A stretch of DNA of 64,000 nucleotides from Populus alba (lineage: Eukaryota; Streptophyta; Magnoliopsida; Malpighiales; Salicaceae), in the NCBI RefSeq assembly GCF_005239225.2, contig NC_133301.1, positions 14,756,318 to 14,820,317 of the forward strand, written 5' to 3'. The position numbers and the translations under genes were made by a program. The notes beneath the pieces are model-generated. The model saw nothing but the letters and a program-made list of their open reading frames with translations. It had not been told where the DNA came from and made no database searches. Shown here piece after piece: positions 20,596 through 33,050 of the stretch; position 1 is the first letter of the stretch, and each line of letters begins with the position of its first letter.

Positions 20596-22905
20596 CAATG
20601 ACCTTGTATACAATACAAAATAAGAAATTTTCATCATAATTGTTACACAACTTAGAAATTAATATGAAAAAAATTCTGGATAATTAAATCAACTTATAAG
20701 TCATCAAATTAACTTGAAACAACGGTTATTTATTAACAATGTTTTTTTTTCCTCGCTGTTAACCTGATTTGATTGTATTTCTAATTAAATTAAATAAGAT
20801 ATTGATTAACAAAAACCGGTTTACCCGGGTCAAATATATTATTAAAAATCCAGTCAAATCAACTCAATTTTAATTCCTAAGTCAATATTCTACCCAGTAC
20901 AATTAAAAACCTTGTCCATATCAAACTTAGATCTCGAGTTTCACATGTAAATGTGACCTAGCAGAGCCAATAGTTGTACAGTCCCTATACAATATAAAAC
21001 CGAACAAGGGCTTCAATATCAGGGGGTCATTTTCTTGACTCTGCCAATTTCTTTTGTGACCCGGCAAAAATTATTCGAGGCTCTTCTATATCTCATTGAG
21101 TTAATTAGTATTTAAAATTATAATAGTAATTATTTTTAAAAGTAATTTTTTTAAAAAATATATATATATATATATGAAAATAATATATTTTTTTATTTTT
21201 TAAATTTTTTTTTAATTTCAAGACATCATTTCAACACATTAAAATGATCTAAAAATATAAAAAATTAATTTAAAACAAAAAAAATAAAAAAATCTCAAAA
21301 CGCTTTTTGACAAAAAAAAAACAAAAACAAACAATCACACTTTAAGTACCCAAAGAGAATGACATCCTTGTTCCTTATTTGCCAGAATTTCAAAATGCAG
21401 GGACCCCAATTTTGTAACTAGCCAAGTGTGTGTGTGTGATCTCCTCCATGCCCATAGGCACCAGACAAAGCATGCAGTAGTGTATATTTGCTTTAATTAG
21501 CTAACTAGAATACAGAAGAAGAGTTGAACGAGGAATTAATAGGCCGCAGTGTATGGTGGGTTTTGAATATCTTGTTTACTTCTAGTTTTTGTTTTGTGTA
21601 GATGCTCGTGAATCTGTTCTTTGCTGGCTAATTGGTTCCTTGGCCAGTTCATGTTAACAAAAATTCTCGTAAAAAAGAATTTAAACTACAGATTAAATAT
21701 TTCATCATTAATTCGGTAACTAATTCAGATTTTGTCTAGGATTTAGCTTCCTCCCTTCTGAAGAAAATTTTCCTCCTGTGAAGGGTATCTCTTTATAACC
21801 TCAAAATCCCTTCTCTCTCAATTAATTTCTCTTATTTCCTCAGATTCCTCTCTTAGGTTCTATTTAGGCATGATTGAGAGTGCCATAAAAATTATTTTTG
21901 AAAGTATTTTATTTTTAACATTAATATATCAAGATGATTAAAAAAGTATTAATTATTTAAAAAAAATCAAAAATTTTTAAAAACACAAATATTTGATGGA
22001 ATCCCAATCACAACTCATATTACCCATCTCTTATTTTCTAAGACTCGAATGTGCCTGCTTGTTTGTGCTCATTAATATTCTTGAAAGCGCGTTTTCTATT
22101 AGTTTGACGTCTCCTGAGGTAAGCCTATGCATGCATTGCATTTATCAGATATTGCTTTTTGAATGATTTGTCTTCCTGCTGTGGCCGAAATTACAAATTG
22201 TCAAAGCTATTTTGCCTCTCATTTTCAAAACAAAGACTCGACTGGCAATTAATTTGTGCAGTTCCAAAACGCAGGAACCCCAAGCTTATGGCTTGCCAAG
22301 TGTGCGAGCACCAGACAAACCAGACTGCTTAATCAGTGGAGTATGGAAGGAAAGTTGAACGGACCGGGAATTATAGGCCACATCCCTACTGTGTGTAGTT
22401 CCATCACATTAACTACTTTTTGAACATGTTGTTTGCTTCTTCCTTTTGTTTTGTCTGTATGCTACCGAATCAGTTCTTTGCTGGCTAATTGGTTCCTTAG
22501 CCAGCTGATATTCATGTGTATTTATTGGGCTCTCTCTTTGTTTTTCGTTTTTCTTCGTTTTTATTTCCAGTTCCTTTCATTTGAACAAGAGCCACAGGTG
22601 CCGTTATCATCGAAAAAGGTTTAATTACAGCGAAAATGAGTGATTCCGTCGCTAAATGCAAGTATAATTAGCGACGGAACTCTAATTATATAAATTATAG
22701 CATTAATTTAAAAAGAAATCCAATTTCCAACAATAATTATGTCACAAATATATTTTAAACAACTTGAAAAATAATTTCAAATTTTTATTTCCCTTTTAAC
22801 CGAAATCCTTGTAAAATAGAATTCAAATTAAGGACAGAATATTTCATCAATAATTTTGTTACTCGTTCAGATTTTATCTAAGATTAGTTCTAACCTCAAA
22901 AATCC
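20596..22905. repeat. about 2.4-kb tandem duplication, unit B (rearranged)
   Basis: Carries the unit A landmarks at 20612, 21739, 22040, 22107, 22277, 22475 and 22644. An extra partial copy of the GCTGGCTAATTGG segment occurs at 21625 and of the ACCCCAA..CTAGCCAAG segment at 21400, so unit B has internal rearrangements as well as MITE-like inserts near 21100-21345 and 21865-22015. Confidence 0.7.
22644..22679. repeat. 12-bp inverted repeat hairpin, unit B
   Basis: Same arms TTCCGTCGCTAA and TTAGCGACGGAA as in unit A, separated by 12 nt. Arms are unchanged between the copies while nearby bases differ (for example TGCAGG against TGCAAG in the loop). Confidence 0.7.
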
Positions 22906-23967
22906 TCCCTTCTCACTTCCTTTCTCTTATTTCCTCTCACACTCTCTTTCATTCTAATTGTTTTTCTTAAATGAAGAGCAATATATGATTAATTTCATTT
23001 TATATTAATACCAAAAAATAGAATATTTGGATTTTTATTTCTTAAGATTTTATTTCAATTAGAAATGGAATTAAAAATCCAATAAAAATAATAAAGAATA
23101 CATTATTTGACTTCAATTATATTTATACATCTCATTCATACATATATATAGATAATAAACTAGATCTCAACTAATGACAACAGGTGGCCTATGCCAAGGA
23201 ATGTTTTGATCTGTGCCCACAACAAGAAAATTAATTATTTTCAATGGTAGCAAATCTTTCTTTCACGACCTCTGTGATTATAATGTACAACTTCCTTGCA
23301 ACGAAAGATACTGTTCTTGTTGAAACTAATGCACCATGGACAGTTGTCTTGCTCCTAGCTAGCTAGCTAGACGACCACTGCATGTTAGATAATCACAAGA
23401 GTCAAGCTACCACAATGATCTTGCCATGGCACTGCTCAATATCTTTTATCACGCTGAAAAAATAAATAAAATAAATATTGTATTATAAGTGGTTTCAGAG
23501 GCACAAGAGCTGCAAACAGTTGGATGTGGGGACTTTTTTCCAATACGTGGAAGACAGGCAGAAAATAGCCCCTGAAATATTTGTGGACAGCACATTTCCC
23601 AGTGTTCTTCTTTTTCCGTTTTCTTAAAGACTTTTTTTCCCCTTCCTCTTCAGGTCATTCTTAACTTGTCATCGTAATCCGATTCAAGTTTTGTAGGCTT
23701 AAAACATCCAAGAATATTTATTATTAATTACTTAGAAAGCATGGTTAGAGGAGGCTGTAAGATTCCAACTCACGACAGTATAAAAATTTCTTTATCAAAA
23801 CTCTAACGTCATATTAAAAAAAAATTAATTTAACGAATTACAAAAATAATTTTATGTTATTCTTTGAATCCCCGGGGATAGCTCACGCTGTCTATATAAA
23901 GAAAGCCCACAAACCCTGCATGGGTGTGCAAGCAAAACACACTCTACATCACAAGCAAGATTCATTG

Positions 23968-24008
<41 letters not shown>

Positions 24009-24031
24009 CTTCAACACAGCCCCACCTTTCC
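22906..24031 (+). promoter_or_regulatory. bHLH copy 3 upstream region
   Basis: The TATA box TATATAAA is at 23893-23900, about 130 bp before the ATG at 24032. A pure CT run of 36 nt (23970-24005) lies in the presumed 5' UTR, followed by CTTCAACACAGCCCCACCTTTCC, which resembles the GACAGCCCCACTCTCAATCC leader of copies 1 and 2. Upstream of about 23850 the promoter is not similar to copies 1 and 2. AT-rich sequence with no gene seen occupies 22906-23850. Confidence 0.6.
23970..24005. repeat. CT microsatellite in 5' UTR of copy 3
   Basis: Uninterrupted CT dinucleotides, 18 units, ending 26 bp before the start codon. Pyrimidine-rich leaders are common in plant promoters. It is a likely length-variable site. 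Confidence 0.9.
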
Positions 24032-25892
24032 ATGGAAATTATCGACAATCATTTGGAGTACCAAAACTACTGGGAGACTAACAGGTTTTGGAATGAAGAC
24101 CTTGATTATAGGTACCCTTTCTCACATTGATTCTTGCTTTTGACGTTCAAACTCTTTACTTATTTTGTAGTTTCTGTTAAGTTTATCTGTTTTTCACTAC
24201 AGAGTTTTCAACTTAAAGAAGTAGTTTAATTTTGATACAGTTGGGAAATGAATCAGCAATTTAATGTCGGGTACTATGATTCAAGCTCACCGGATGGAAA
24301 TACTCAGACAATAGCATCCAAAAATATTGTTTCAGAGAGGAGCAGGAGGCAGAAGCTTAGTGACAAGCTCTTGGCACTCAGAGAAGCTGTCCCCAAAATC
24401 AGCAAAGTATTTCACTAATCATATATACACATATATAAGATTTGACCCAACGTTTATTGATCAATAATTCCAATGTCTATTACTTCGTTTGTATGATTTG
24501 AAAGGTTATTAATATTCTTTTCTTTCTGGGTTTGCAACATTTAGCTGGATAAGGCTTCTGTAATCAAAGATGCTATTAAGTATATCCAAGATTTGCAAGA
24601 ACAAGAGAGGAGACTCCAAGCTGATATAAGGGAACTTGAATCCAGGAGATTGGAGAAAAATCATACTTATGACATTGAGGATGAGCTGCCAGTCTTGTTA
24701 AGATCAAAGAGAACAAGACATGACCAAATTTATGATCACTGCCTGGCCAGAAGTACTTGTCCTATTCAAGTTCATGAAGTAAGTGATTCTCTCTACCTTG
24801 CAAAATAAATATCCCACAATTTCCTTCTTTCTTTATTTTATTTTATTTTTTGTGGTGATGATTGTGCATTAAAACAAGCACATGCCAACAAGAAAATGAC
24901 TAGTGCTAACAAAAAAGCAGAGATAACAACCTGGAGACATCCTATCCTGCCTTCCTATGCTTTCTCTTGCTAAGCTATGAGCTAAATCATTTTCCTCCCT
25001 TGGAACATCTCTGAGAGTGACTTTACCCTTTAATGTAATTGAAAATTGATTTGAATTCATTCTGCACTCTCCATGGTCTTCCACTAGATCTCTTAACAAG
25101 CTCATAGCATTAGAGGAGTAAGTTTCTAAAATCCACTCCGCTTCCTTTGCCAGCCTACAGAAGATCAAAGAGTAGATATCATCCCGCTAATTGCACCTCA
25201 AATGATTCGTATCAAGCTTTATTGTGTGTTACTTATGGTACACTGTTTGGTGTTGTTTTTCAGCTTAGTGTCACTTCTATGGGGGAGAAAACTCTGTTCG
25301 TGAGCTTGACATGTAGTAAAACAGCAGACGCGATGATTAGGATTTGTGAGGCTTTTGAACCTTTGAAGCTGAAAATTATCACAGCAAATATCACAACTCT
25401 CTCAGGGATGGTCAAGAAGACTGTCTTGATAGAGGTCAGCATCTTTTCTTCTTCCTCACCTCCATCATTTCAATTCAAGTGACACCAATATTGTGTGGTG
25501 GATAACATACTTCAAGTACTGGAAAAAAACTCATATGGTGCCAAATTATAATTTACAAAATAAAAGGTTGTAAAAGTTGTGGTTTTGATTTTAAGAAAAC
25601 AAGAAAGAGCTTTCCCACAGAAAGTAAAATGGGGCCAGTGATCTTGAGAGTAGATAGATATTCATTTAAAAAATTAAATATTGACATAAATTGTTCAAAG
25701 AAAATATTTACTTATAGCACAATTGAAATTGTGCCAAGAAGTTATATATTCAAACTTCGTCATGATCATGAAAGTTGACAGCAGTTTTGTGTCTTGCAGG
25801 TAGATGAAGAAGAGAAAGAGCATCTGAAGACAAAAATTGAAACGGCTGTGTTAGCTCTTACATCCACATATAATCCTATGATGAGCATCTAA
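24032..25892 (+). CDS. bHLH copy 3: bHLH35-like transcription factor
   Basis: Five exons join in frame: 24032-24111, 24241-24406, 24545-24778, 25264-25434 and 25800-25892 (744 nt, 247 aa), all GT-AG. The start is MEIIDNHLEYQNYWET. The basic region is NIVSERSRRQKLSDKL, with Ser where the other copies have Asn between E-R and R-R, and Gln in place of the next Lys. Helix 1 ends VPKISK and helix 2 is LDKASVIKDAIKYIQDL. The ACT-like part includes LFVSLTCSKTADAMI, CEAFEPLKLKIITANI and SGMVKKTVLIEVDEEEKE, ending NPMMSI. Intron 3 holds a retroelement RNase H-like fragment in antisense. Length and exon layout equal bHLH35 of Arabidopsis. It is expected to be a nuclear, dimerising regulator; its targets are unknown. 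The substitutions in the DNA-contacting region suggest divergence from the other copies. Confidence 0.92.
24862..25165 (-). pseudogene. RNase H-like (RVT_3) fragment inside intron 3 of bHLH copy 3
   Basis: The minus-strand frame reads LAKEAEWILETYSSNAMSLL, then about 35 residues later LRDVPREENDLAHSLARESI. This is the E-x-D-S-x-N ... V-x-R-E-x-N-x-x-A-H-x-L-A pattern of the plant non-LTR retroelement RNase H-like domain, though the usual Asp of the first motif is Tyr. It lies wholly between exons 3 and 4, antisense to the host gene, and accounts for most of the longer intron 3 (485 nt against 140 in copy 2). Confidence 0.75.
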
Positions 25893-28160
25893 ATAATGGC
25901 AAATCGAAGAACAATTTCCCTAAAGCCTTGTGTTGGAATGCTAAAATCTAAGTACAACCCTATCCATGAGTTGTTCTTTTTTTTTTCTTTTTTCTTTTTT
26001 TGGTATCAGGCAGGAGCTGTGCCTTTTCCAGAATAACTATTGGCTACTGTGATTGATCGATATTGTACAATTATTGTTTAGTTTTTCTCAGTTGAAAAAG
26101 TTTTTGACTGTCAAACAAATTAACTATTTGCACCCCTTTAACCCGTCACTGCTTAGCTTCTTGTTTCTTCCTCCTCCATGAACGTGCACAAGCTGATTTC
26201 TTGGTTCAATCGAAGAACGTTTTCTTTCCACGCAAAGGACGACGTAGGGAATTAACTAGGCATGTGAAAACAGAATCGATCACTTTATTTACAGAAAGCA
26301 TATGAAAATTATGGATTTAACGCATAGTTTAAGATAGAGAAAAGTTTGTCTTTTTGTTAGTCAACGAATCTTTCAGGTTTCCATGGACAAGCAACAACGT
26401 AAATAAGACCACATTTTACAACCCATTTAGTACGTCATCCAATAATAAGAGTAAGGGATTTATTTGTCTGTAATTTTATTTTTAAATTTTATAATTACTA
26501 ATATGATAGTTACTGAAAATTTATATAATCATTAATTTTAAAGCACAAGAGATTATTTAAGATATACACAAACTGACGTAAACATCTATATTAATAATAA
26601 TAATAATAAAAAAAAAACTATACTGGCCAACTGGACCCCATTAATTAATGTTTTGTTGTTGCATACACTCCTCTAGTTATTTTTCATTCCAATTTTGTGT
26701 CCCGTTTCTTTCAATGATTTCAACAAGTTCAAGCTTCTCATTTTGCAAAGCTAAAACTAAAAATATCTATAAATAACTTTGCTTTAATCGACACTGTCAA
26801 AAAAAACTCTAAACGCATCGTTGTCTCTTTTTTATAAAGAAAAAATAATAATTTCATCAATATTAATTAAACTTTTAGTGATTAAATATTCATTATAAAC
26901 CTATTATCTATTTTTCAATAGCTGAACTCAACCATTACCAATTAAAAAAAAAACGATTGGCATAAAAAAATTCACTTTTAACCTGGACATAAATCATTAT
27001 TGACCACAATATAAAATCAATGAACTTGCAATTGGGAGTAATGCGATCATAGTATAACGATTATATTATCCTTAAAAACAAAGTTTTGAAACTTGCACCA
27101 ATAATCTTTATTGTATTTTCAAACTGGTTTTTTTAGTAATTAACAAGTTGAATGAGAGATAATTTAATATTTATGAATATAAATATTATTTAAGAAATTA
27201 AAGTGGTTCATTCTTGTGACACACACCCTTTAAGCATTGTGTAATGCGTCGTCGCATGTCCAAATATCATCTTCCTAATATTGGTGTGGCGTGTGTACAC
27301 GGTGACGTAATGATTGGAACCTGGTAAATTTTTTTCTTCTCCTCCCTCTTTTCCTTCTCTTCTCCTTGACAAAATATAAAGGTGTCATTTCATTTGTTTT
27401 TTGTATTCAATTTGATCTTCATTTTTTTTATTACTATTCGGTTTTTTATTGTTTTCTTTAATTTTTTTCCTCATCAATTGGTTTCATTTAATTTTTATAT
27501 CAAATTTGATTCTCATTCTTTTGATTGTTAATTTCTATAGTTTTTTTAATTGATTTTTATTTTCAATTTCATCCCTTAATATTCGATTTCAAATTATTTT
27601 TACATCAAATTTAGTCCTCTTTTTATTTCTATGTTTTATTGATTTTTTTTCAATTTCATCCCCAATATTTTTTTGATTTATAATTTTTCTTTGTTATTTT
27701 TAAAGTTTGCCTTCTATAAGATTAGTTCCAGACTCATAATCAGGGTTACAAGTTTCAAAGGTTAACACGAGTTAATTTTAGTTGTTTTGTATGTTTTTTT
27801 TAGTGAGTCAACCTAGGTTGATTCATATATTTTTTTTCTTTGCTTTTTTTTTAAATTATTCTTTATTTTTAGTTTTTTTCTTTAACATTAGATTGTTTAA
27901 TAATTGAGTTTCATAGTTTTATTTAATTTATTTTCGATAAGATTATCATGATATCATCACCAAGTCATAGATTTTGTATGTTAAACCGAATGGGCTCAAA
28001 TCAAAATTTTTTTTTTATTATTTTACATTGTTAATTTTTTCTGTCAATTCATCTATTGTTCGTTTTATTTTATACTGGAGTGTCTTCATATATATATATA
28101 TAAACATACACCGGTTTTTATGTCAAAAATAAAAATAAAAAAGAGAGACCGCAGCATTGC
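25893..28160. other. copy 3 3' flank and repeat-rich intergenic
   Basis: No gene seen. About 26340-26420 has CAACAACGTAAATAAGACCACA, resembling the bHLH promoter block at 1010 and 9320, so another weak promoter relic may be present. From 27390 to 28060 a T-rich degenerate repeat with CAATTTCATCCC and AGTCCTC motifs appears, related in reverse to the array at 55.8-57.2 kb. Confidence 0.45.
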
Positions 28161-28235
28161 ACTGGCCTATCTAGTGTCTACCGAAGAGGGAATGGTAAGA
28201 GATGTTCGAAGACATAAATGTCCCATGGACGTTTG

Positions 28236-28395
28236 TGCAACCACCACGAGTCAAGTCAGTGAGCATCACTTTCCAATTGTGAAATCTTAGGGCCACCATT
28301 TTCAAAGGCATACAACACCACCTAAGCAAGTGTGGATAGACTGAATCTAAGTCGCGCCGCATACAATGGAAACCCAACGACTCTCCTCTTTCGAT
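28236..28395 (+). repeat. recurrent bHLH 3'-flank module, diverged copy at 28 kb
   Basis: CCACCACGAGTCAAGTCA, AGCATCACTTTCC, GCATACAACACCACC, AAGTGTGGATAGACTGAATC and AAGTCGCGCCGCAT follow the same order as in the 4, 8, 12 and 14 kb copies with more substitutions. No bHLH exon is visible nearby. Confidence 0.6.
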
Positions 28396-31300
28396 AATTT
28401 AGTGAGTTAAATGGATGACGACGTCTTTAATTATTATATTCAATTTTTTATTTATATTTTTAATAAAATTTTAGAAAAATAATAAAAGATATAGCTTTAA
28501 TATATTTACATCATTTTTTGTTTTTTTAATATCGTCTCCGAAGAACTTAGATTTTCAAATGTATTTTGAACTTTTTTTAACTTTTAACAAATTAATTTTA
28601 CAATCACTAATTTTTCTTGTTGAATTAAATTTTTTAAATAAGTATGAATTTTATAATCACTGATTCTCTAACTATGTACCTTTGAAATGATCAACATAAT
28701 AGTTAATCCAGGTAATAATTTTTGTATTGTTTGGATATCATGCATCTTTCAAAGCATGCAGCATAGCCTTTATTAGTATTTTGAGATATCATAAAAGTTC
28801 TACTAATATATCTCTATATATTTTTACCTTTAAGAAAATTTTTCATCACATATATAACACTAATATGAATAATTATTTACATCCAACCTCACACTTATAT
28901 ATTAAAGTAAATTATCTCTACCAGCAACTATAATAAACAAATAAAGAAAATTAAAATGTAAAAAAGAAAAATATTAAATTACAAAAACTATACAAACATG
29001 TTCTATTTTCTCGAAGTAATATGAAATAGCAGGATGCACGTTGTGGCTATCCTGTACGTGGGTGGCTAGAAAAAGTCTTGCATTTCGTTCAAACGAAGCT
29101 ATGGATACTGAAGCACGCTTCATCGAAATGACAGAAAATTTCAAAAGAAAATCTTCATAAATTGGCATGTCCACCTTGCTTTCTCGTATTAATTATTATG
29201 AAGTGCATGGTGTGCGTGCATTGACAGTATTTTGATTTTATGGTGCACGTACGTGTTTAGATATAAGGTTCTTAAAAGACGTGATGTGATAGTAAAGGAC
29301 TTGAGATTTATACAATAAGTCTTGAGTTCGAATTAAAATATTTATTTATTGTAAGAGTTTGGAACAGCCGGATTTTATGTATAAAATGCATGTTCTTATG
29401 TATTTTTATTTGACATGTATGAACAAAAGCTTATATATAATGATGAACAATATCATTTTCAATTTAAAAGATTAGTTTGATGGATTATAAATATATCTTC
29501 TATATGAGCACCTTTAAATTAATGTCTACGTGAGATATTTACGGCTTACATGATCTCCTTGTATAAAAGTTTCTGCCCATTCGAACATGCACAACCTCCC
29601 TCCAGCAAATTGATATTTAACTATGTGTGTTTCTTTGCTAAAAATAATTTTAAAAAAAATAATATATTTTTTTTTAAAATTAGATTTTTAAAAAGTGAAT
29701 TATTTCCTGATATTTGATAATATTATAAAAAAGTAAATTAGAAAAAGAGTTTCTAGTGTTTGGTTAAATAATGAAAAATAAGCTAAAATATAATTTTTTT
29801 TTAATTTTTAATTTTTTTTCAAGTTTATAAAAAGAATGAGGATCAAAGTTTATATAAAAATAAAATTAAATCAAATTATAAGGGATGAAATTAAAAAAAA
29901 AAATATTAAAAATCAGATTTGATATAATCAACAAATAACATGATATTTCTGAATTTTCAACAACTTCTACAAAATGTTTTCTACTCAAAAAAAAAAAAAA
30001 CCAATTTTTCTTTGTAGTAAATTTTTTTTTCTTTTACTAATTTTTATAAAAATAAACAAACATGGAAAAAAATTTCAAATTATTTTTAATAAATTATTTT
30101 TCATTAAATAAACTCGCTAAGTTAATTTGAAGTATAGTTTTTTGCTCAACCTTCGGGAAGCAGGCAAAGTGATGATTAGGCACTCATCACAACCCGACTC
30201 ATCGGCTTATATGCTAGTTGTTGAGGAGCTGTCTGTGATTGGGCCGATGCATGCACTAAGCTAAAAATATTGTTTGATGCATTGTATATCGATCTTCATA
30301 TCAGCACTTTATTTATTTTTCTTTTTTCTTTCAACATGAAATACTTACCACTAATTACCTTTGTACTTGAAAGTTGAAAGTAAACAACCAGGCATGTCGT
30401 CTTAGTATTACTGTCGTAACATAAATTCTCTTAACATTATTTCCACCAGGACAGCTTGCTTGTCCTTAAGGTTCATAGCATAAAAGCAGCCAAGTCTTCA
30501 TCAAAATCGAAAAGTCGTCGCACAGAACGTTGTAAGATCAATGAAGTTTTGAAAATGACTGAATACTTATTCCTCACGGTTACTGCTTTTGTTGCAGCTA
30601 AACCATTGGCAAGATGAGTTTACTCCGCACCTGTAACTGAAAACTTGTCAATATCATGAGACATATAATCTTTGAAAGATTCAAAGATCATTGCGGGATC
30701 ATGGAATCGTAAATGGCATTTAAAATCAAAAGAAAATGACAAAACCTGTCAATGCATGCATGCATGTATACATTTCGGGGCTTTTTCATGAACATGAGAA
30801 CTAGAAGACGACCATTGACAAAATGTAGCTTCTGAGAAACACTGTTTGTTTTCAAGAAATCAATTATCCTGTTAGTCAATGGTCACCGAAACCCCATTTG
30901 ATAGGGTGTTCTAGCTTGGGACTTCACCAAAATCTTCTTGCTTTGAAAGTAACATATTAAGGGAATCTTGGATTTCAAATAGGGTCCAGTTTTCTATCTT
31001 TATTGTTTTTCGTCTGCGTCCCTTTCCCCTTCCAACCAAACCTCTGACTAAAATTTTAGTTGAAAATGTTTGGTGACTCAGCTTAAATATACAACCAATC
31101 AATTTGTTACTGAAATGTACAGCCGCAACTAAGAGTGCTTAGAGTATGATAACGTTTGTTTTTTAAAGTATTTTTTACTTAGAAATATATTAAAATAATA
31201 TATTTTTTTATTTATTAAAAATTATTTTTGAAATTATTATATCAAAATGATTTGAAAACACATTAAAAAATTACTTTAAAGTACATACAAAAATTTTAAT

Positions 31301-33050
31301 TTTTTTCAAAAAGTGTTTTTGAAATGCAAAAATATACATATCATATCGATCATAATTTTTTTATTATATATAATTGATTCGGTCATAAATCTCTTTTTTT
31401 AAAAAAATATATATGTTTTTAAACAATTTATATGTCATTATTTTTAGAAAACAAGATTAGTCTTGTAGCTGCTGTTTTGCTTTTATATAGGTTCATGCAT
31501 CCGGTCATTTTGTACCAGGATTATTTTTATAATTACTCTACTTAATCATACTGATTTAATGATTCGTAAGAGAAACATAGAGAGAGATTGAGGGATACAA
31601 GGAGTGAGCCACCAAAAATTTGGATTCTTTTTGTGTTTGGTTGCAAGGAAAGTGTAGGAAAGTGCAGGTGATTTGAAAGAAAATGATGGTGAACTAAATT
31701 TATGTTAATATATTGAGAATTTATTTTTTTTTTTCCTTTTCAAATTATATTTTCTCTTTCAAATTTCACATCTCACATTTATTTTTTTCAATGATGTTTC
31801 TTTAAATCAATTAATATTTTAACATTTGTCAACTTTATCTAAAATATCTGGCGACATGGTCACATGTCATCGTTTAATGATAAATTTGAAAAAAAAATAA
31901 TCTAAAAGTATATATGTCTAGATTCAAAAATTTAATTTCTTGAGGAAACAATTATATAATTTTTTTTAAAAATTAATTACATTAAGAAAATATCAAGAAA
32001 ACAAAGATGAAATATGTGATTAATTCTCCATGGATGGAAGACAACTTTTGGGGTTTTCATAATTTGTTTCTTAATTTTACCATGTCCTGGAGCAGAGAAT
32101 GACAGGTTGTCAGTATTTGTAATTGAGATTGTGCTATTAATGTCTAATATTTTTGTTCAATAAGTAGTTGGAGTTGCTTGTTTGCAAAAATTAAATGAAC
32201 TAGAGTGTCTTTAAAGAAAGGCCGAGGTAACAAATAAGAATGATATTGATCAACTTGGATTCACTGTTAAAAAAAAGAGTTAAAGACTTTAGTTTTGATC
32301 AAGTAAAACTTAGGTAAAGTAATAAGTGAATTAACTCGAGTTTTTTACTGGGTTAGTTATGTTTTATTTTTCTTTTATTCTTTTAATGCGGACGAGTCCA
32401 AACCATGAATCGATCATCCAAAATGGTACGGACATGTTTATTTTACAATGTAATGACTATTTTGCCCTCAAAAGTATAAAAAATCATTTGGGTGAGAGGC
32501 TCTTTTGTTTTTTTTAAAAAAAATAAATAGTAGAGTTACAATCATACCCTTGAAAAAGAAAAATATATATATACATGCATAGAGGGGCTTCTCTGTCTTT
32601 TCCTTTCTTAAAATGGTAAAATGGTGGAATTAACCTTACAATTTGAAAAAACAAAGGTTATTTGCAATTCCCTTGATGATTATCCAAAACAACAAAGGCT
32701 ATTTGTAAGAGTGTTTTGGTATTTTTTTTGTTTGTTTTTATAATTATTTTTAAGCTTTGTCAGGGATGGCTTAAAAATTTTAAGTTTTAAATATTATTTA
32801 AAAAAAGTTATAGACTCGTGCGATGTACATATCAACGCGTCATGGCCTTCGTGCCATTCAAGTGGCGTATGAGTGATCATGCAGCGGCCAAAGTCCTACT
32901 TTGTCGCGGCGTTAGGAGGTGTGTGTCGTCCTATTTATAGCAGTGTGGCGTGTTCTCACGAGGGAGGTCCGATTGGACTGCGGTAAAGTTTTTTCTTTCT
33001 TCTTTTTTTTTTCTCTCATTTCCTAGAAAAACATGTTTGAACTTCAAAAA
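28396..33050. other. AT-rich intergenic, no confident gene
   Basis: Contains MITE-like AT blocks (about 29630-30110 and 31133-31330). About 30440-31130 has more balanced composition on which I could not place a protein family. Short open frames at 28974-29174, 30688-30879 and 30911-31102 have no recognisable motif. Confidence 0.4.
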
